A stretch of DNA of 64,000 nt, taken from the NCBI RefSeq assembly GCF_031202265.1, contig NZ_CP100604.1, forward strand, positions 7,484,501-7,548,500. The letters are read 5' to 3'. Below, piece after piece: positions 36,100-43,942 of this stretch. Under the pieces are notes generated by a model. It was not told the origin of the DNA. It made no database searches and worked only from the letters and a program-made list of their open reading frames with translations. How positions within the stretch are numbered: the first letter of the stretch is position 1; each line of letters starts with the position of its first letter. Position numbers and translations under genes: made by a program. Source of the stretch: Bradyrhizobium sp. Ash2021 (GTDB taxonomy: Bacteria > Pseudomonadota > Alphaproteobacteria > Rhizobiales > Xanthobacteraceae).

Positions 36100-37044
36100 A
36101 TGCCCACATTCGAAGAAAAGCTAATCAGAGCCGTCAAAAAGAAACGCGAGGCCGAGGGCCTCAGCATCCGCGCCCTGTCGGAAGCGGTAGGCGTAAGTTT
36201 CTCGACGCTGGCGCGTATTGAACGCGGTGAAGGACAACCGGATAACAATTCAAAGATCCGGCTGCTGCAGTGGCTTGGTACCGATGCCGAGGATGCCGGG
36301 CTCAGCTTCGAGAACCTCGCGCTAGTGCATTTCAGGGCGGGGAAAAACGTCCAGTCCTCGACCGTTCGCACGCTATTGAAGGCGGCCGACTGCATACGGC
36401 AATCGATGGGAGCCCAAGGCCGCCGGAAGGGTCAGCGCGATATGGATGACAAGGCGGCCGCTGCCGCCGTTTCGCTATCGAAGGAAGAACTCGAAAAGAC
36501 TGCAGAGAGGTTCAGAGCGGATCTAGGTCTGGCGTACGACGAGCCTCTGGACAGTCTTCGGATCGAGGTTGAAGGCATACAGATGATTCCGGTCGGGAAG
36601 ACGAACTGCCTGGACGCCCAAACCGTAAGTCACCTTCGGAGAGACGTCGGCGGCGAATGGTCCGCGATGAGCGTGCCGCTGGATGTTGAGGACGAAACTT
36701 GGGCCGTTCTTTTGAACGACAGCCACACCATCGAACGCCAACGGGTCACCGTCCTAGAGGAGTTGTGGCACATCCTGCTCGGCCACAAGCTCACGAAGAT
36801 CGCCCGGATAGCCGAGGCTTACGGCAGAACCTACGACGAGGCAGAAGAGCACGACGCGTACTATCTCGCCTCGGCGACCCTCCTGCCGAGGGCCGCGATG
36901 ATCGATGCTGTGAGCAAGAACTGCTCGTCGGAGCAAATCGCGCGGGTGTTCGGAACTTCGTCTGAGCTGGTCGATTACCGAATTAAACGGCTCGGCCTCT
37001 GGCGGGAACACGTCGGCAAGCAAATCAGGCTGTCGCGGGATTGA
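36100..37044 (+). CDS. XRE regulator with ImmA/IrrE-type metallopeptidase domain
   Basis: 314 residues from ATG 36100. HTH at about 20-60: LSIRALSEAVGVSFSTLARI then ERGEGQPDNNSKIRLLQWLG. The C-terminal ImmA/IrrE domain from about 150 has VTVLEELWHILLGH where family members have HExxH, so the first zinc-binding His is replaced by Glu; downstream EEHDAYYLASATLLP is typical. The family cleaves or senses repressors in mobile elements and stress responses. Divergent from the E2-like gene, it probably controls it. The changed motif may mean a sensor without protease activity. Confidence 0.8.
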   Translation: MPTFEEKLIRAVKKKREAEGLSIRALSEAVGVSFSTLARIERGEGQPDNNSKIRLLQWLGTDAEDAGLSFENLALVHFRAGKNVQSSTVRTLLKAADCIRQSMGAQGRRKGQRDMDDKAAAAAVSLSKEELEKTAERFRADLGLAYDEPLDSLRIEVEGIQMIPVGKTNCLDAQTVSHLRRDVGGEWSAMSVPLDVEDETWAVLLNDSHTIERQRVTVLEELWHILLGHKLTKIARIAEAYGRTYDEAEEHDAYYLASATLLPRAAMIDAVSKNCSSEQIARVFGTSSELVDYRIKRLGLWREHVGKQIRLSRD

Positions 37045-37131
37045 ACGCTGGGCTTGCCGAGTCTTTAGCAGACCTATTTGGCGCCGTACGGGCCAAGCTC
37101 ATTTGCGGTGCGGCGCGTCTCGGTCATCTGT

Positions 37132-37509
37132 TTAGCTGCCTTCTGTCGTCAACGCCGCCACGTGCTCCGGCGCAACGTAGTCGTGCCGCGAGCCTGGGCC
37201 TCCGAACACTTCGAACGTGTCGCGCAGGTGGTCCACGTAGAAGTAATCTCCACAGATGTGCTCGGTCTTGAACCTAGTGATTTCTTCGCCAACCTCTGGA
37301 TCGAACGTGGCCGTGCGCTCGCCAAGCCGGAAGATCGCCGAGGCGTCGTAGATGTAGTCGCCGGTCTTGAGGTCGCACAATTTTCGCTCCGTCGTACACA
37401 CCCGCACCTCGCCATCTTCAACGACCTCCATATTGAACTTTGAGGTGCCATGGCGGGCTGCGCTGTGCGGGATGAGGTCGAGCGCTTCCTGCTCGGTCGC
37501 GAACGTCAT
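37132..37509 (-). CDS. Hypothetical protein
   Basis: 125 residues from ATG 37509, which overlaps the stop of a 19-codon ORF (TGATG). Acidic, no signal peptide or membrane segment: FNMEVVEDGEVRVCTTERKL, CDLKTGDYIYDASAIFRLGE, EEITRFKTEHICGDYFYVDH. Four Cys residues could bind metal. I do not recognise the family. It converges with the XRE-ImmA gene. Confidence 0.6.
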   Translation of the reverse strand: MTFATEQEALDLIPHSAARHGTSKFNMEVVEDGEVRVCTTERKLCDLKTGDYIYDASAIFRLGERTATFDPEVGEEITRFKTEHICGDYFYVDHLRDTFEVFGGPGSRHDYVAPEHVAALTTEGS

Positions 37510-37568
37510 CACCCCCCGTCGAGATCCCGTTCGTAGTCCTGTTTGGTCTTCAGCCAGATGCGGTACAT
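37509..37568 (-). CDS. 19-codon ORF translationally coupled to the hypothetical gene
   Basis: MYRIWLKTKQDYERDLDGG, preceded by GGGGAGACGTGAA; the TGA overlaps the next ATG by one base. A leader peptide, or the true upstream coding part of a gene that lost frame. Between it and 37808 I see nothing. Confidence 0.4.
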   Translation of the reverse strand: MYRIWLKTKQDYERDLDGG

Positions 37569-37807
37569 TTCACGTCTCCCCATCGCCAGCTCGATCTCCC
37601 AGCCCAGCGGCCGCGCAAGCGCCCGGCTCGATATGGCGACCCGCGCTGGCGTCAATCAACATCGCGAACGCGAGTTCACTTCGGATGGTTAACAGGAATG
37701 CTCAATTGTAATCCGACATCTATCGGTTGATACGCACGCGGCGGCCCGCGGCGGGCCGGAGACACTTTCTCGGGCATCGTCCCTTCTTCTCGCTTCTGAT
37801 GCCTCGC

Positions 37808-38090
37808 CTACCGCTTTGGCCTAAACGATGGCACCGGACGAGGAGTTCTCATCGATGCCGCCGCTGCGGACACCGTTCGCGATGCATAGGCATACATGTC
37901 TTTGTGGCGCTCAGCCAATCGCGGAGACGCGAGGACGATGGCATTCGTGATGGCATCAACATGCCACCCCGCATCTAACATGGCCGCTGCAGCGGCAAAG
38001 TCCGCAGCGGAGTCATCTATCGATCCGTCACTTCGAATGACACGGGATCGGCTTCGCTTCGAAGCAAACAAATTGACAGCGTTGTTAACG
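37808..38090 (-). pseudogene. Remnant resembling the C-terminus of a RepB/phage-type primase
   Basis: The frame reads SDGSIDDSAADFAAAAAMLD, then AGWHVDAITNAIVLASPRLA, then ERHKDMYAYASRTVSAA, a pattern seen at the end of plasmid and phage primases ('SaADF...A...GW...I..al...S....eR...Y..RT'). It has no start of its own and overlaps the 3' end of the HNH gene in another frame. Probably a deletion fusion point. Confidence 0.4.
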
Positions 38091-38780
38091 TACTTCGGTC
38101 CGCCGAGTTCGACCGCCGCGCGAAGCATCGTACCTCCCAACAAACCCGTTGCGCAGACGTTCGGGGAATCCGGCATCTAGCTGTGCGGCATCAAGCAGCA
38201 CGCGCTCCACTTCTTTTGACTTTGCCGCGCCCAACGTCAGAAGTGCAGTCGATGTTGCGCCAAGTTTATTCTTCTCAATTTTCTCCGCTGGAGGGATATT
38301 TCTATAATCTCCGTTGCCAGCCACAGCTGGTGCAAGGAGCGCACGTGCGGCAACCTCGAGCTCTGCATAGCCAATGTCCGTAAGTCTTGCCGAGAGATTG
38401 TCGCGATAGCGCCGTTCGTGACGCTGTTTCCAGCCGAGAAGGAGCGTTGCGGTATAGGTTTCGTGCTGGCCATCCATGATTACGTGATGGGTTGGACAAA
38501 ACAGCATCAGGTTGTCTGCCTGGTTGCGCTCTTTTTCGGTCATCCCAGGCTTGCCGCGCGGCCCCTTGTCGCTATGCGCATAGATATGTGAAATCTGTCC
38601 AACCACTAAGTCAGTGGAATCAAGAGTCGCATTCGCAATAACCGGTTCGTTGCACTCGGGATGGGCGCATCGATTGCCCGATAGGGCGAACAATATTTTC
38701 AAGGTTTTTGCGGAGTATTTGCGTGCAGGTGTAGTTGGCTTGGCAGGCGGCTCGCTCGGTGTCGAACTAAGAGAGTTCAC
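38085..38780 (-). CDS. HNH endonuclease-domain protein with truncated C-terminal domain
   Basis: 231 residues from GTG 38780. HNH motif at about 35-105: CAHPECNEPVI, VVGQISHIYAHSDKGPRGKP, ADNLMLFCPTHHVIMDGQHE. The C-terminal LDAGFPERLRNGFVGRYDAS resembles the start of the effector-specific domain of ABC-three-component (ABC-3C) defence proteins, which normally runs on for another 40-50 residues; here it ends in an Arg-rich tail where primase-like sequence begins. A truncated defence effector is my reading. Confidence 0.65.
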   Translation of the reverse strand: MNSLSSTPSEPPAKPTTPARKYSAKTLKILFALSGNRCAHPECNEPVIANATLDSTDLVVGQISHIYAHSDKGPRGKPGMTEKERNQADNLMLFCPTHHVIMDGQHETYTATLLLGWKQRHERRYRDNLSARLTDIGYAELEVAARALLAPAVAGNGDYRNIPPAEKIEKNKLGATSTALLTLGAAKSKEVERVLLDAAQLDAGFPERLRNGFVGRYDASRGGRTRRTEVR

Positions 38781-39092
38781 AGGGTATCGGTTCCTATCAC
38801 GCTTGGCTTCTATTGTTGCCCAGCCCCAACTACCATAAATTGTGTCCCCCGCCGAGAGCTATCAGCCAATACAGCACATGTTTCCGCTATTTGCCGTTCT
38901 CAACCTACTCCGGATGGTTGGCCTCCTGAAAATTGTGCCGTGTTGCTCGGCTTAGCAGATCGTCTTGTGCGGAAGCGCGCTTGCGCAGTTGAGATTTCAC
39001 AAAGACAGCGCGCCGACGACAGTACAATTTCGTTGTAGCGGCCGGTGCAGCCCATGCCAGCTCACCAAACATAGTCTGAGACTCAGTCGCCC
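38781..39092. other. Gap without a gene
   Basis: 312 bases, lower GC than the surroundings, holding the upstream region of the HNH gene. No supportable ORF, repeat or RNA was seen. Confidence 0.4.
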
Positions 39093-39371
39093 TCACTTTC
39101 GGAAACGTACGCCTTCGCCGGAATTCTCCGAGGCGGCGAAGAATTCAATGCCGTATTCGTCTTCGAGGATACGCTGCATCGCTTCGAGAACTTTTCGACG
39201 ACGCGGGTCCATTTTCTCGCTCTCGTCGGTCTCAACAACGCTCACCGCCTGGCGGGTTACGCCTGCCTGTGAAGCGAGTGTTGCCTGATCAACTCCCGCT
39301 AACACTCGACCCGCGCGGATTAGGCGAGGTGGGGGCCAGATGTTTTGAGCAGATAACGCTTTATTAACCAT
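39093..39371 (-). CDS. Small XRE-family transcriptional regulator
   Basis: 92 residues from ATG 39371. HTH: LIRAGRVLAGVDQATLASQA then GVTRQAVSVVETDES. The C-terminal AMQRILEDEYGIEFF matches the short family in which 'r.L...GieF' follows the HTH. It is divergent from the operon beginning at 39464 with 92 bases between starts, and is the natural candidate for its repressor. Confidence 0.8.
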   Translation of the reverse strand: MVNKALSAQNIWPPPRLIRAGRVLAGVDQATLASQAGVTRQAVSVVETDESEKMDPRRRKVLEAMQRILEDEYGIEFFAASENSGEGVRFRK

Positions 39372-39463
39372 GCATTTGACTTCGCTGGAATTTTTCCATC
39401 GATCCGTTGACATTCATCCCGACTTCGCCGACATTATTCCAGCGAAACGTTGGAAGGCGAGTC

Positions 39464-39790
39464 ATGAAATACCACGACTACATCGCGAGTCGCAGCTGGC
39501 GTCAAAATCCGGCTCGGCTTGCCGAACTCAAAGCCGCCGGCTTCCGCTGCCGGGTTTGCAACAACGACGGCGGGCTGAGCGCGATCGAGGTGCATCACCG
39601 CACCTATGAGAACCTCGGTTGCGAACGGCCCAGCGACCTGACGGCGCTCTGCCGCGACTGTCACCGGGTGGTGACGGATCACCTGCGCCGGCTGCGTTAT
39701 GCGCACCGCGTGCCCGCCCATGCCGACGTTCGCTCGGCGCTGGAAGGCCCCTCGCCGCTTTTTGACCCCACTTTCAAGGAGACTATCTGA
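39464..39790 (+). CDS. Small HNH-like nuclease
   Basis: 108 residues from ATG 39464 (GGAAGGCGAGTC upstream). MKYHDYIASRSWRQNPARLA then AAGFRCRVCNNDGGLSAIEV, HHRTYENLGCERPSDLTALC and RDCHRVVTDHL: two CxxC pairs with an HH motif, a standard HNH zinc fold. First gene of the 39.4-45.4 kb operon; its TGA overlaps the next ATG (TGATG). Cargo nuclease or phage-packaging HNH are the options. Confidence 0.75.
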   Translation: MKYHDYIASRSWRQNPARLAELKAAGFRCRVCNNDGGLSAIEVHHRTYENLGCERPSDLTALCRDCHRVVTDHLRRLRYAHRVPAHADVRSALEGPSPLFDPTFKETI

Positions 39791-40362
39791 TGTCGGTCCA
39801 GCAACTCCGCATCCGCCTGACCGGCGAACGACCGCTCCTGATGCACAGCTCGCGCCTGGCGGATCCGCTCGAACCGATCAAGATCGATATCGACCGTCTG
39901 ACGAAGAAGCGCGACAAGACGATCGCCGATCACGAGCAGATCGCCAAGATGGAATGGTATGGCGGTCTCTGGTTGCAGGACGACAAGCCGTGCATTCCCT
40001 GCGAGGCTGTGGAATCTGCGTTCACCGAGGCCGCCAAGACTCGGCGCAAGGGCAAGCAGGCAAAGGCGGGTTTCTCCTGCGCGGCGTCGCCGCTGCTTCA
40101 ATATGATGGACCGAGCGATCTGCCCTCGTTGTGGGAGGACAAGACCTTCCGGTTCCGGTTTCCCGTGAACGTCAACGATTCGAAGGTGATGCGCACGCGG
40201 CCGCGCTTCAGCGACTGGCACGTCGTGGTCGACGTCGAGTTCCTGCCGAGCCTGCTCAATCCGAACGAGGTGATTGAGATTCTCGAGATCGCCGGCCTGC
40301 GCGAAGGACTCGGAGACTGGCGTCCCAAGTTCGGCAAGTTCTCCGTGGCCCAGCTCGAATAA
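39790..40362 (+). CDS. Conserved hypothetical phage/ICE protein
   Basis: 190 residues, overlapping the HNH gene by one base. Opens MSVQQLRIRLTGERPLLMHS, ends ILEIAGLREGLGDWRPKFGK. I have seen 'GLR.GLGDWRPK.G.F' endings in proteins of temperate phages and integrative elements. No signal peptide or transmembrane segment; beta-rich. RAMP-like folds share the 'PLLMHS' type opening, but the glycine-rich loop is absent. Function unknown. Confidence 0.65.
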   Translation: MSVQQLRIRLTGERPLLMHSSRLADPLEPIKIDIDRLTKKRDKTIADHEQIAKMEWYGGLWLQDDKPCIPCEAVESAFTEAAKTRRKGKQAKAGFSCAASPLLQYDGPSDLPSLWEDKTFRFRFPVNVNDSKVMRTRPRFSDWHVVVDVEFLPSLLNPNEVIEILEIAGLREGLGDWRPKFGKFSVAQLE

Positions 40363-40367
40363 GTTCC

Positions 40368-40432
40368 GGCGCGGCGTGGCGTGGCGGGGCGTGGCCCGGT
40401 GAGGCATGGCACGGCCCGGCTTGGCAAGGCGA
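40368..40432 (+). repeat. 13-unit pentamer repeat GGYNN
   Basis: Every fifth position starts GGC (once GGT) for 65 bases: ggcgc ggcgt ggcgt ggcgg and so on to ggcga, in exact register. It begins five bases after the preceding stop codon and lies 100 bases before the next start. The two variable bases differ freely, so selection appears to act on the 5-base period or on G density. Confidence 0.85.
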
Positions 40433-40533
40433 GAGCCCCGTAACTGGGGCCGCTCCTCTCTACCTTCATCTCAACTCAGCATCCCCGAGGGGAGCGACGT
40501 GCGGCTCATCCGCGCGAACAGGAGAACTTTGCT

Positions 40534-41118
40534 ATGCGCAAGACCGCGAAAGACACGATCAAAGCCGTATTGCCGGCTTCCGCAACCAGAATCCACAGCG
40601 TGGCAGATGACAATCCGCGGCCGGCGACTCCCGGGAATGAGCGCTTGTGGCCGTTCAGGCCGCAGGACGTCTCTCCGCTCGTCTGGTGGCGGATGCTGCC
40701 TTCCGATCTCATGCGCGACGCCGAGCACCTGCTGGTGTGCGCCACCCTGGACGGGATCACCGTGATGCGCGGCGGCCATGACATTACCGCCGCGCTGCAG
40801 GGCGATCCGGCAGCGGCGATTGCGGTAGCGCTTTCGTTGATGCCCGTCGACGAGGTGACGCTCGAAGTCGATATCGCCATGACGGCAGTGCTGCGGTGTA
40901 CGCTCGCCGGCAATGCCGCGGCCGCACTCGTCCTGGCGAAAGTTGTTGGTCGTGCCGAACTCGACCATCCCTTTGCGACCGAACTTTCCGGGTCTTGGTA
41001 CACGCACCATCTGCGTCACTCTCCGGATCGGCGCAAGTTCACCCCGGATGAAAAGGCAGTGTGGTCGGCGTTGCGCAAGTGTGACGAGCGGCGTGCACGC
41101 ACAGGAGATCTGGCATGA
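40534..41118 (+). CDS. Hypothetical protein
   Basis: 194 residues from ATG 40534, with CAGGAGAACTTTGCT before it. Features: RLWPFRPQDVSPLVWWRMLP, DEVTLEVDIAMTAVLRCTLA, LSGSWYTHHLRHSPDRRKFT. No family recognised. The stop overlaps the phosphoesterase start as ATGA, so the two are coupled. Confidence 0.65.
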   Translation: MRKTAKDTIKAVLPASATRIHSVADDNPRPATPGNERLWPFRPQDVSPLVWWRMLPSDLMRDAEHLLVCATLDGITVMRGGHDITAALQGDPAAAIAVALSLMPVDEVTLEVDIAMTAVLRCTLAGNAAAALVLAKVVGRAELDHPFATELSGSWYTHHLRHSPDRRKFTPDEKAVWSALRKCDERRARTGDLA

Positions 41119-41888
41119 AGGTCCAGATCTTCTCCGATCTCCATATCGACGTGCACCCCATCAAGCCGATCACGATCATGGATGGCGTCGACGTCGTGAT
41201 CGTCGCCGGCGATGCCTGCGAGGGTGCGTTGCGCGCCTTCGAGCACCTGCGCAGGATCGTGCCGATGCACATCCCGATCGTCATGGTGATGGGTAACCAC
41301 GAATACTACCGCCGCTTCCTCCCCGAGGAACTGGCACTGGCACGCGCGCATGCCCCCTCATTCAACATACGCGTTTTGAACGACGATTCGATCGTGCTCG
41401 GCGGCGGCATCGTCCGCTTCGTCGGCGCCACGCTCTGGACCGACTATCAGGCCTTTGGTGAGGCCAACCAGGCGGCGGTGATGAACGCCTGCGCGACCGG
41501 CATGAACGATCATCGCTTGATCGGATGGCAGAAGCAGCCGTGGTTGCGGTTCAGGCCCCAGGAGGCAGCGCTCCTGCATCACCGGTCCAAGGCCTACATC
41601 GCCGAGATCCTCGCGGTGCCGTTTGCCGGACCCACCGTGGTGGTCAGCCACCATGGGCATTGGGACTCGGTGCATCCGAGGTTCCGTAGCGATCCCGTGA
41701 CCGGCGCCTTCGTCTCGGACCTCTCGGCGTTGATCGAGACGCACCAGCCGACCCTGTGGGTGCACGGACATGTCCACAACTCCTCCGACTACCGCATTGG
41801 AGAGACCCGGATCCTGTGCAATCCGCATGGCTACGGAGCTGAGAACCCGGACTTCAACGGCGCCCTGGTGGTGGAGGTCGGCGCATGA
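41115..41888 (+). CDS. Calcineurin-like metallophosphoesterase
   Basis: 257 residues. All five motifs: FSDLHID (Asp8, His10), VIVAGDACEG, VMGNHEYY, VVSHHGHWDS, LWVHGHVHNSSDY. Binuclear-metal phosphodiesterases or phosphatases act on nucleotides, nucleic acid ends or phosphoproteins. Coupled by ATGA to the gene before. Within this operon a DNA-end or cyclic-nucleotide substrate is plausible but unproven. Confidence 0.88.
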   Translation: MKVQIFSDLHIDVHPIKPITIMDGVDVVIVAGDACEGALRAFEHLRRIVPMHIPIVMVMGNHEYYRRFLPEELALARAHAPSFNIRVLNDDSIVLGGGIVRFVGATLWTDYQAFGEANQAAVMNACATGMNDHRLIGWQKQPWLRFRPQEAALLHHRSKAYIAEILAVPFAGPTVVVSHHGHWDSVHPRFRSDPVTGAFVSDLSALIETHQPTLWVHGHVHNSSDYRIGETRILCNPHGYGAENPDFNGALVVEVGA

Positions 41889-41955
41889 CGCGACTTTCCC
41901 TTCCCGCCCTCACTCACCCCTCTTCCTGAATTCTCAGGCGATCGGATCTCTCTCC

Positions 41956-42360
41956 ATGCTGACGCAACTGTTCCCGTTCCTCGACCCGGCCCACATCACG
42001 CCCGATCTGGCCCGCCGGCTACGCGCGCTCGCAGACGATTGCGATCGTCTCGAATTCGGACGTCCCGTCTCGCCGCTCCTGCTGCAGGCCTCTCCTCTCC
42101 TGGAAGGCTGGGTGCCGGCGATGACGCCGGAAGGCGTCCAGCTGGTCGGGCATGCCAGCGGCCATCCGATTCACGGCGATCGCATGGTGATGACCACGGC
42201 GCTGTGGTGGGCGGACCCTGATGGCACTTGGGTCCGCACGCTGTCGCGCTTCTATCGGCTCGGACGTCCCGCCGCCCCCGACGACGCCCGCCGCATCCTG
42301 ACCCCGTTCGCGACCTCCTCCGGCGATGGGGACGACAGCGGATCGGAGGATGAGGCATGA
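41956..42360 (+). CDS. DUF6634-like protein
   Basis: 134 residues from ATG 41956; longer upstream frames overlap the phosphoesterase gene. Conserved: LQASPLLEGWVPAMTPEGVQ, LVGHASGHPIHGDRMVMTTA, WVRTLSRFYRLGRP, a pattern I associate with DUF6634 in Rhizobiales. An acidic tail (SGDGDDSGSEDEA). The stop overlaps the ATPase start (ATGA). Confidence 0.7.
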   Translation: MLTQLFPFLDPAHITPDLARRLRALADDCDRLEFGRPVSPLLLQASPLLEGWVPAMTPEGVQLVGHASGHPIHGDRMVMTTALWWADPDGTWVRTLSRFYRLGRPAAPDDARRILTPFATSSGDGDDSGSEDEA

Positions 42361-43940
42361 GCGGGAAGAGCACGACCGACAACGACGACGACTTCGATCT
42401 GCCGGCGGTGGATGACAATATCGTTTCGACAGGGGCCGCGGCTGATTCGTCCGATTGGGATGAGCGCTTGAAACGCGTATCGCGACTTCTGCGCTACGCG
42501 ATGCTCGTGACCAATAGTGCCAGCCACGTCGAACAGCGGCTAATTGCCGAGATAGACGAGGTGTGTCCACAGCTCTCACTTAATGCGGCCTGGGCCGTAG
42601 CGCAGACCGTGGACGCGGGGCTTGCACTCGCCGCAGAGCTCGACCGCCGCGCCGTCGCCGAGGACGAACCGAACCTACGCAGTCTGGCCGATTGCGTCCG
42701 GCTACTGTGCCTGCCGACACCGCGAGATGCCACCTACTTCAAGGAGCACCGCCGTGTGGCAAAGGCACTGCAGCAGGCATTCTACAAGGCCGCCCGTGAC
42801 GGGGACGAAGAGCTTTGCTCCGATCTCGAGCGGTTCACCTTCGGCTGGGCAGCGTTGCCGGCATGCACCGACCTGGTATCGACGCGCCAGCCGGCTGCCG
42901 TAAACGCGGCCATTCTCGGCATGCGCATGGCGGAGCACCGCATCGATGCCGCGACGGCGGCGACCACGCAACGGCTGAAGAGGGAGGAAAAGCGCAAAAA
43001 AGAACAGGAGGCCGAAAACAAGGCGGCCGAGGCCTCGCCGCAAATCGCCTCTCCTGCAACAGACGCCATCCCCAGCCACCACCTGGTCGTCGCCCGTCTG
43101 AGCAACGAGGAGATGAAGAACACCAAGCTGAGGGATATTCTCGGCCCGCTGAAGAGCGTCATCAACGTCGCCTTGCCGCTGGTCGAGGTGCCGCCGCTGC
43201 ATGACGTGCGCAACACGTTGCTGTTCGAATTCCCCTATGCCGCTGAGGTCATCGACTTTGCGCTCGCCGATCTCGTTGGGCGCACCACAATTCGGCTACG
43301 CCCTTTGCTTTTGGTAGGCGATCCTGGCGGCGGCAAGAGCCGGTTTGCTCGGCGTCTTGGCGAGGTGCTGGGCCTCAGTGTTTGGCGAACAGATGCAAGT
43401 CGTTCCGATGGTGCTGCGTTCGCGGGCACCGACCGGCGCTGGTACTCGGCAGAACCCTGCCATCCCTTTCTCGCCGTGGCCCAAGGCAAGATCGCGAACC
43501 CATTGATTTTGCTTGACGAAATTGAGAAGGCACCTACGCGCAGCGACTACGGAAGGCTTTGGGATTGTCTATTGGGCATGCTCGAACCCGAAACCAACAC
43601 TCGCTATCCGGATCCGGCGCTTCAGAAAAATCTGGATCTGTCTCACGTCTCCTATGTCGCCACTGCAAACACGCTCGATTCGCTGCCGAGCCCGATTAGA
43701 GACCGTTTTCGCGTGGTGACTTTTGCGAAGCCGACCGCAGGCGATCTCGCTGCGCTCTTGCCAGCCGTGATTGCCGACCTCGCCAGAGAGCGCAGCCTCG
43801 ATCAAAGCTGGGTGCCGCCGCTCGATGGCTCCGAGCATACGGCTGTCGCTCGGCATTGGCGCGGCGGCTCGGTGCGCCGGCTGCGCCGCATCGTCGAGGC
43901 AATCCTGCGCGAGCGCGACGTGCGCGCCACGAGGAACTGA
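42357..43940 (+). CDS. AAA+ ATPase, Lon/MoxR-like
   Basis: 527 residues. The N-terminal ~200 residues are helical with a charged coiled segment (RLKREEKRKKEQEAENKAAE). AAA core: LLLVGDPGGGKSRFARRLGE (Walker A, about 315), NPLILLDEIEKAPTRSDYGR (Walker B), VSYVATANTLDSLPSPIRDR (sensor 1 and Arg finger region), ending in a helical lid. No protease domain is attached, so it likely remodels a partner. Four-base overlap with the DUF6634-like gene. Confidence 0.85.
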   Translation: MSGKSTTDNDDDFDLPAVDDNIVSTGAAADSSDWDERLKRVSRLLRYAMLVTNSASHVEQRLIAEIDEVCPQLSLNAAWAVAQTVDAGLALAAELDRRAVAEDEPNLRSLADCVRLLCLPTPRDATYFKEHRRVAKALQQAFYKAARDGDEELCSDLERFTFGWAALPACTDLVSTRQPAAVNAAILGMRMAEHRIDAATAATTQRLKREEKRKKEQEAENKAAEASPQIASPATDAIPSHHLVVARLSNEEMKNTKLRDILGPLKSVINVALPLVEVPPLHDVRNTLLFEFPYAAEVIDFALADLVGRTTIRLRPLLLVGDPGGGKSRFARRLGEVLGLSVWRTDASRSDGAAFAGTDRRWYSAEPCHPFLAVAQGKIANPLILLDEIEKAPTRSDYGRLWDCLLGMLEPETNTRYPDPALQKNLDLSHVSYVATANTLDSLPSPIRDRFRVVTFAKPTAGDLAALLPAVIADLARERSLDQSWVPPLDGSEHTAVARHWRGGSVRRLRRIVEAILRERDVRATRN

Positions 43941-43942
43941 TC

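Noticed and set aside
39790..40362. RAMP/Cas7-like identity for the second operon gene
   Set aside because: Only the opening resembles RAMPs; no glycine-rich loop and no CRISPR or cas genes nearby.
40368..40432. Pentamer array considered as a CRISPR or tandem repeat
   Set aside because: Unit is only 5 bases with no spacers; reported as a period-5 tract instead.
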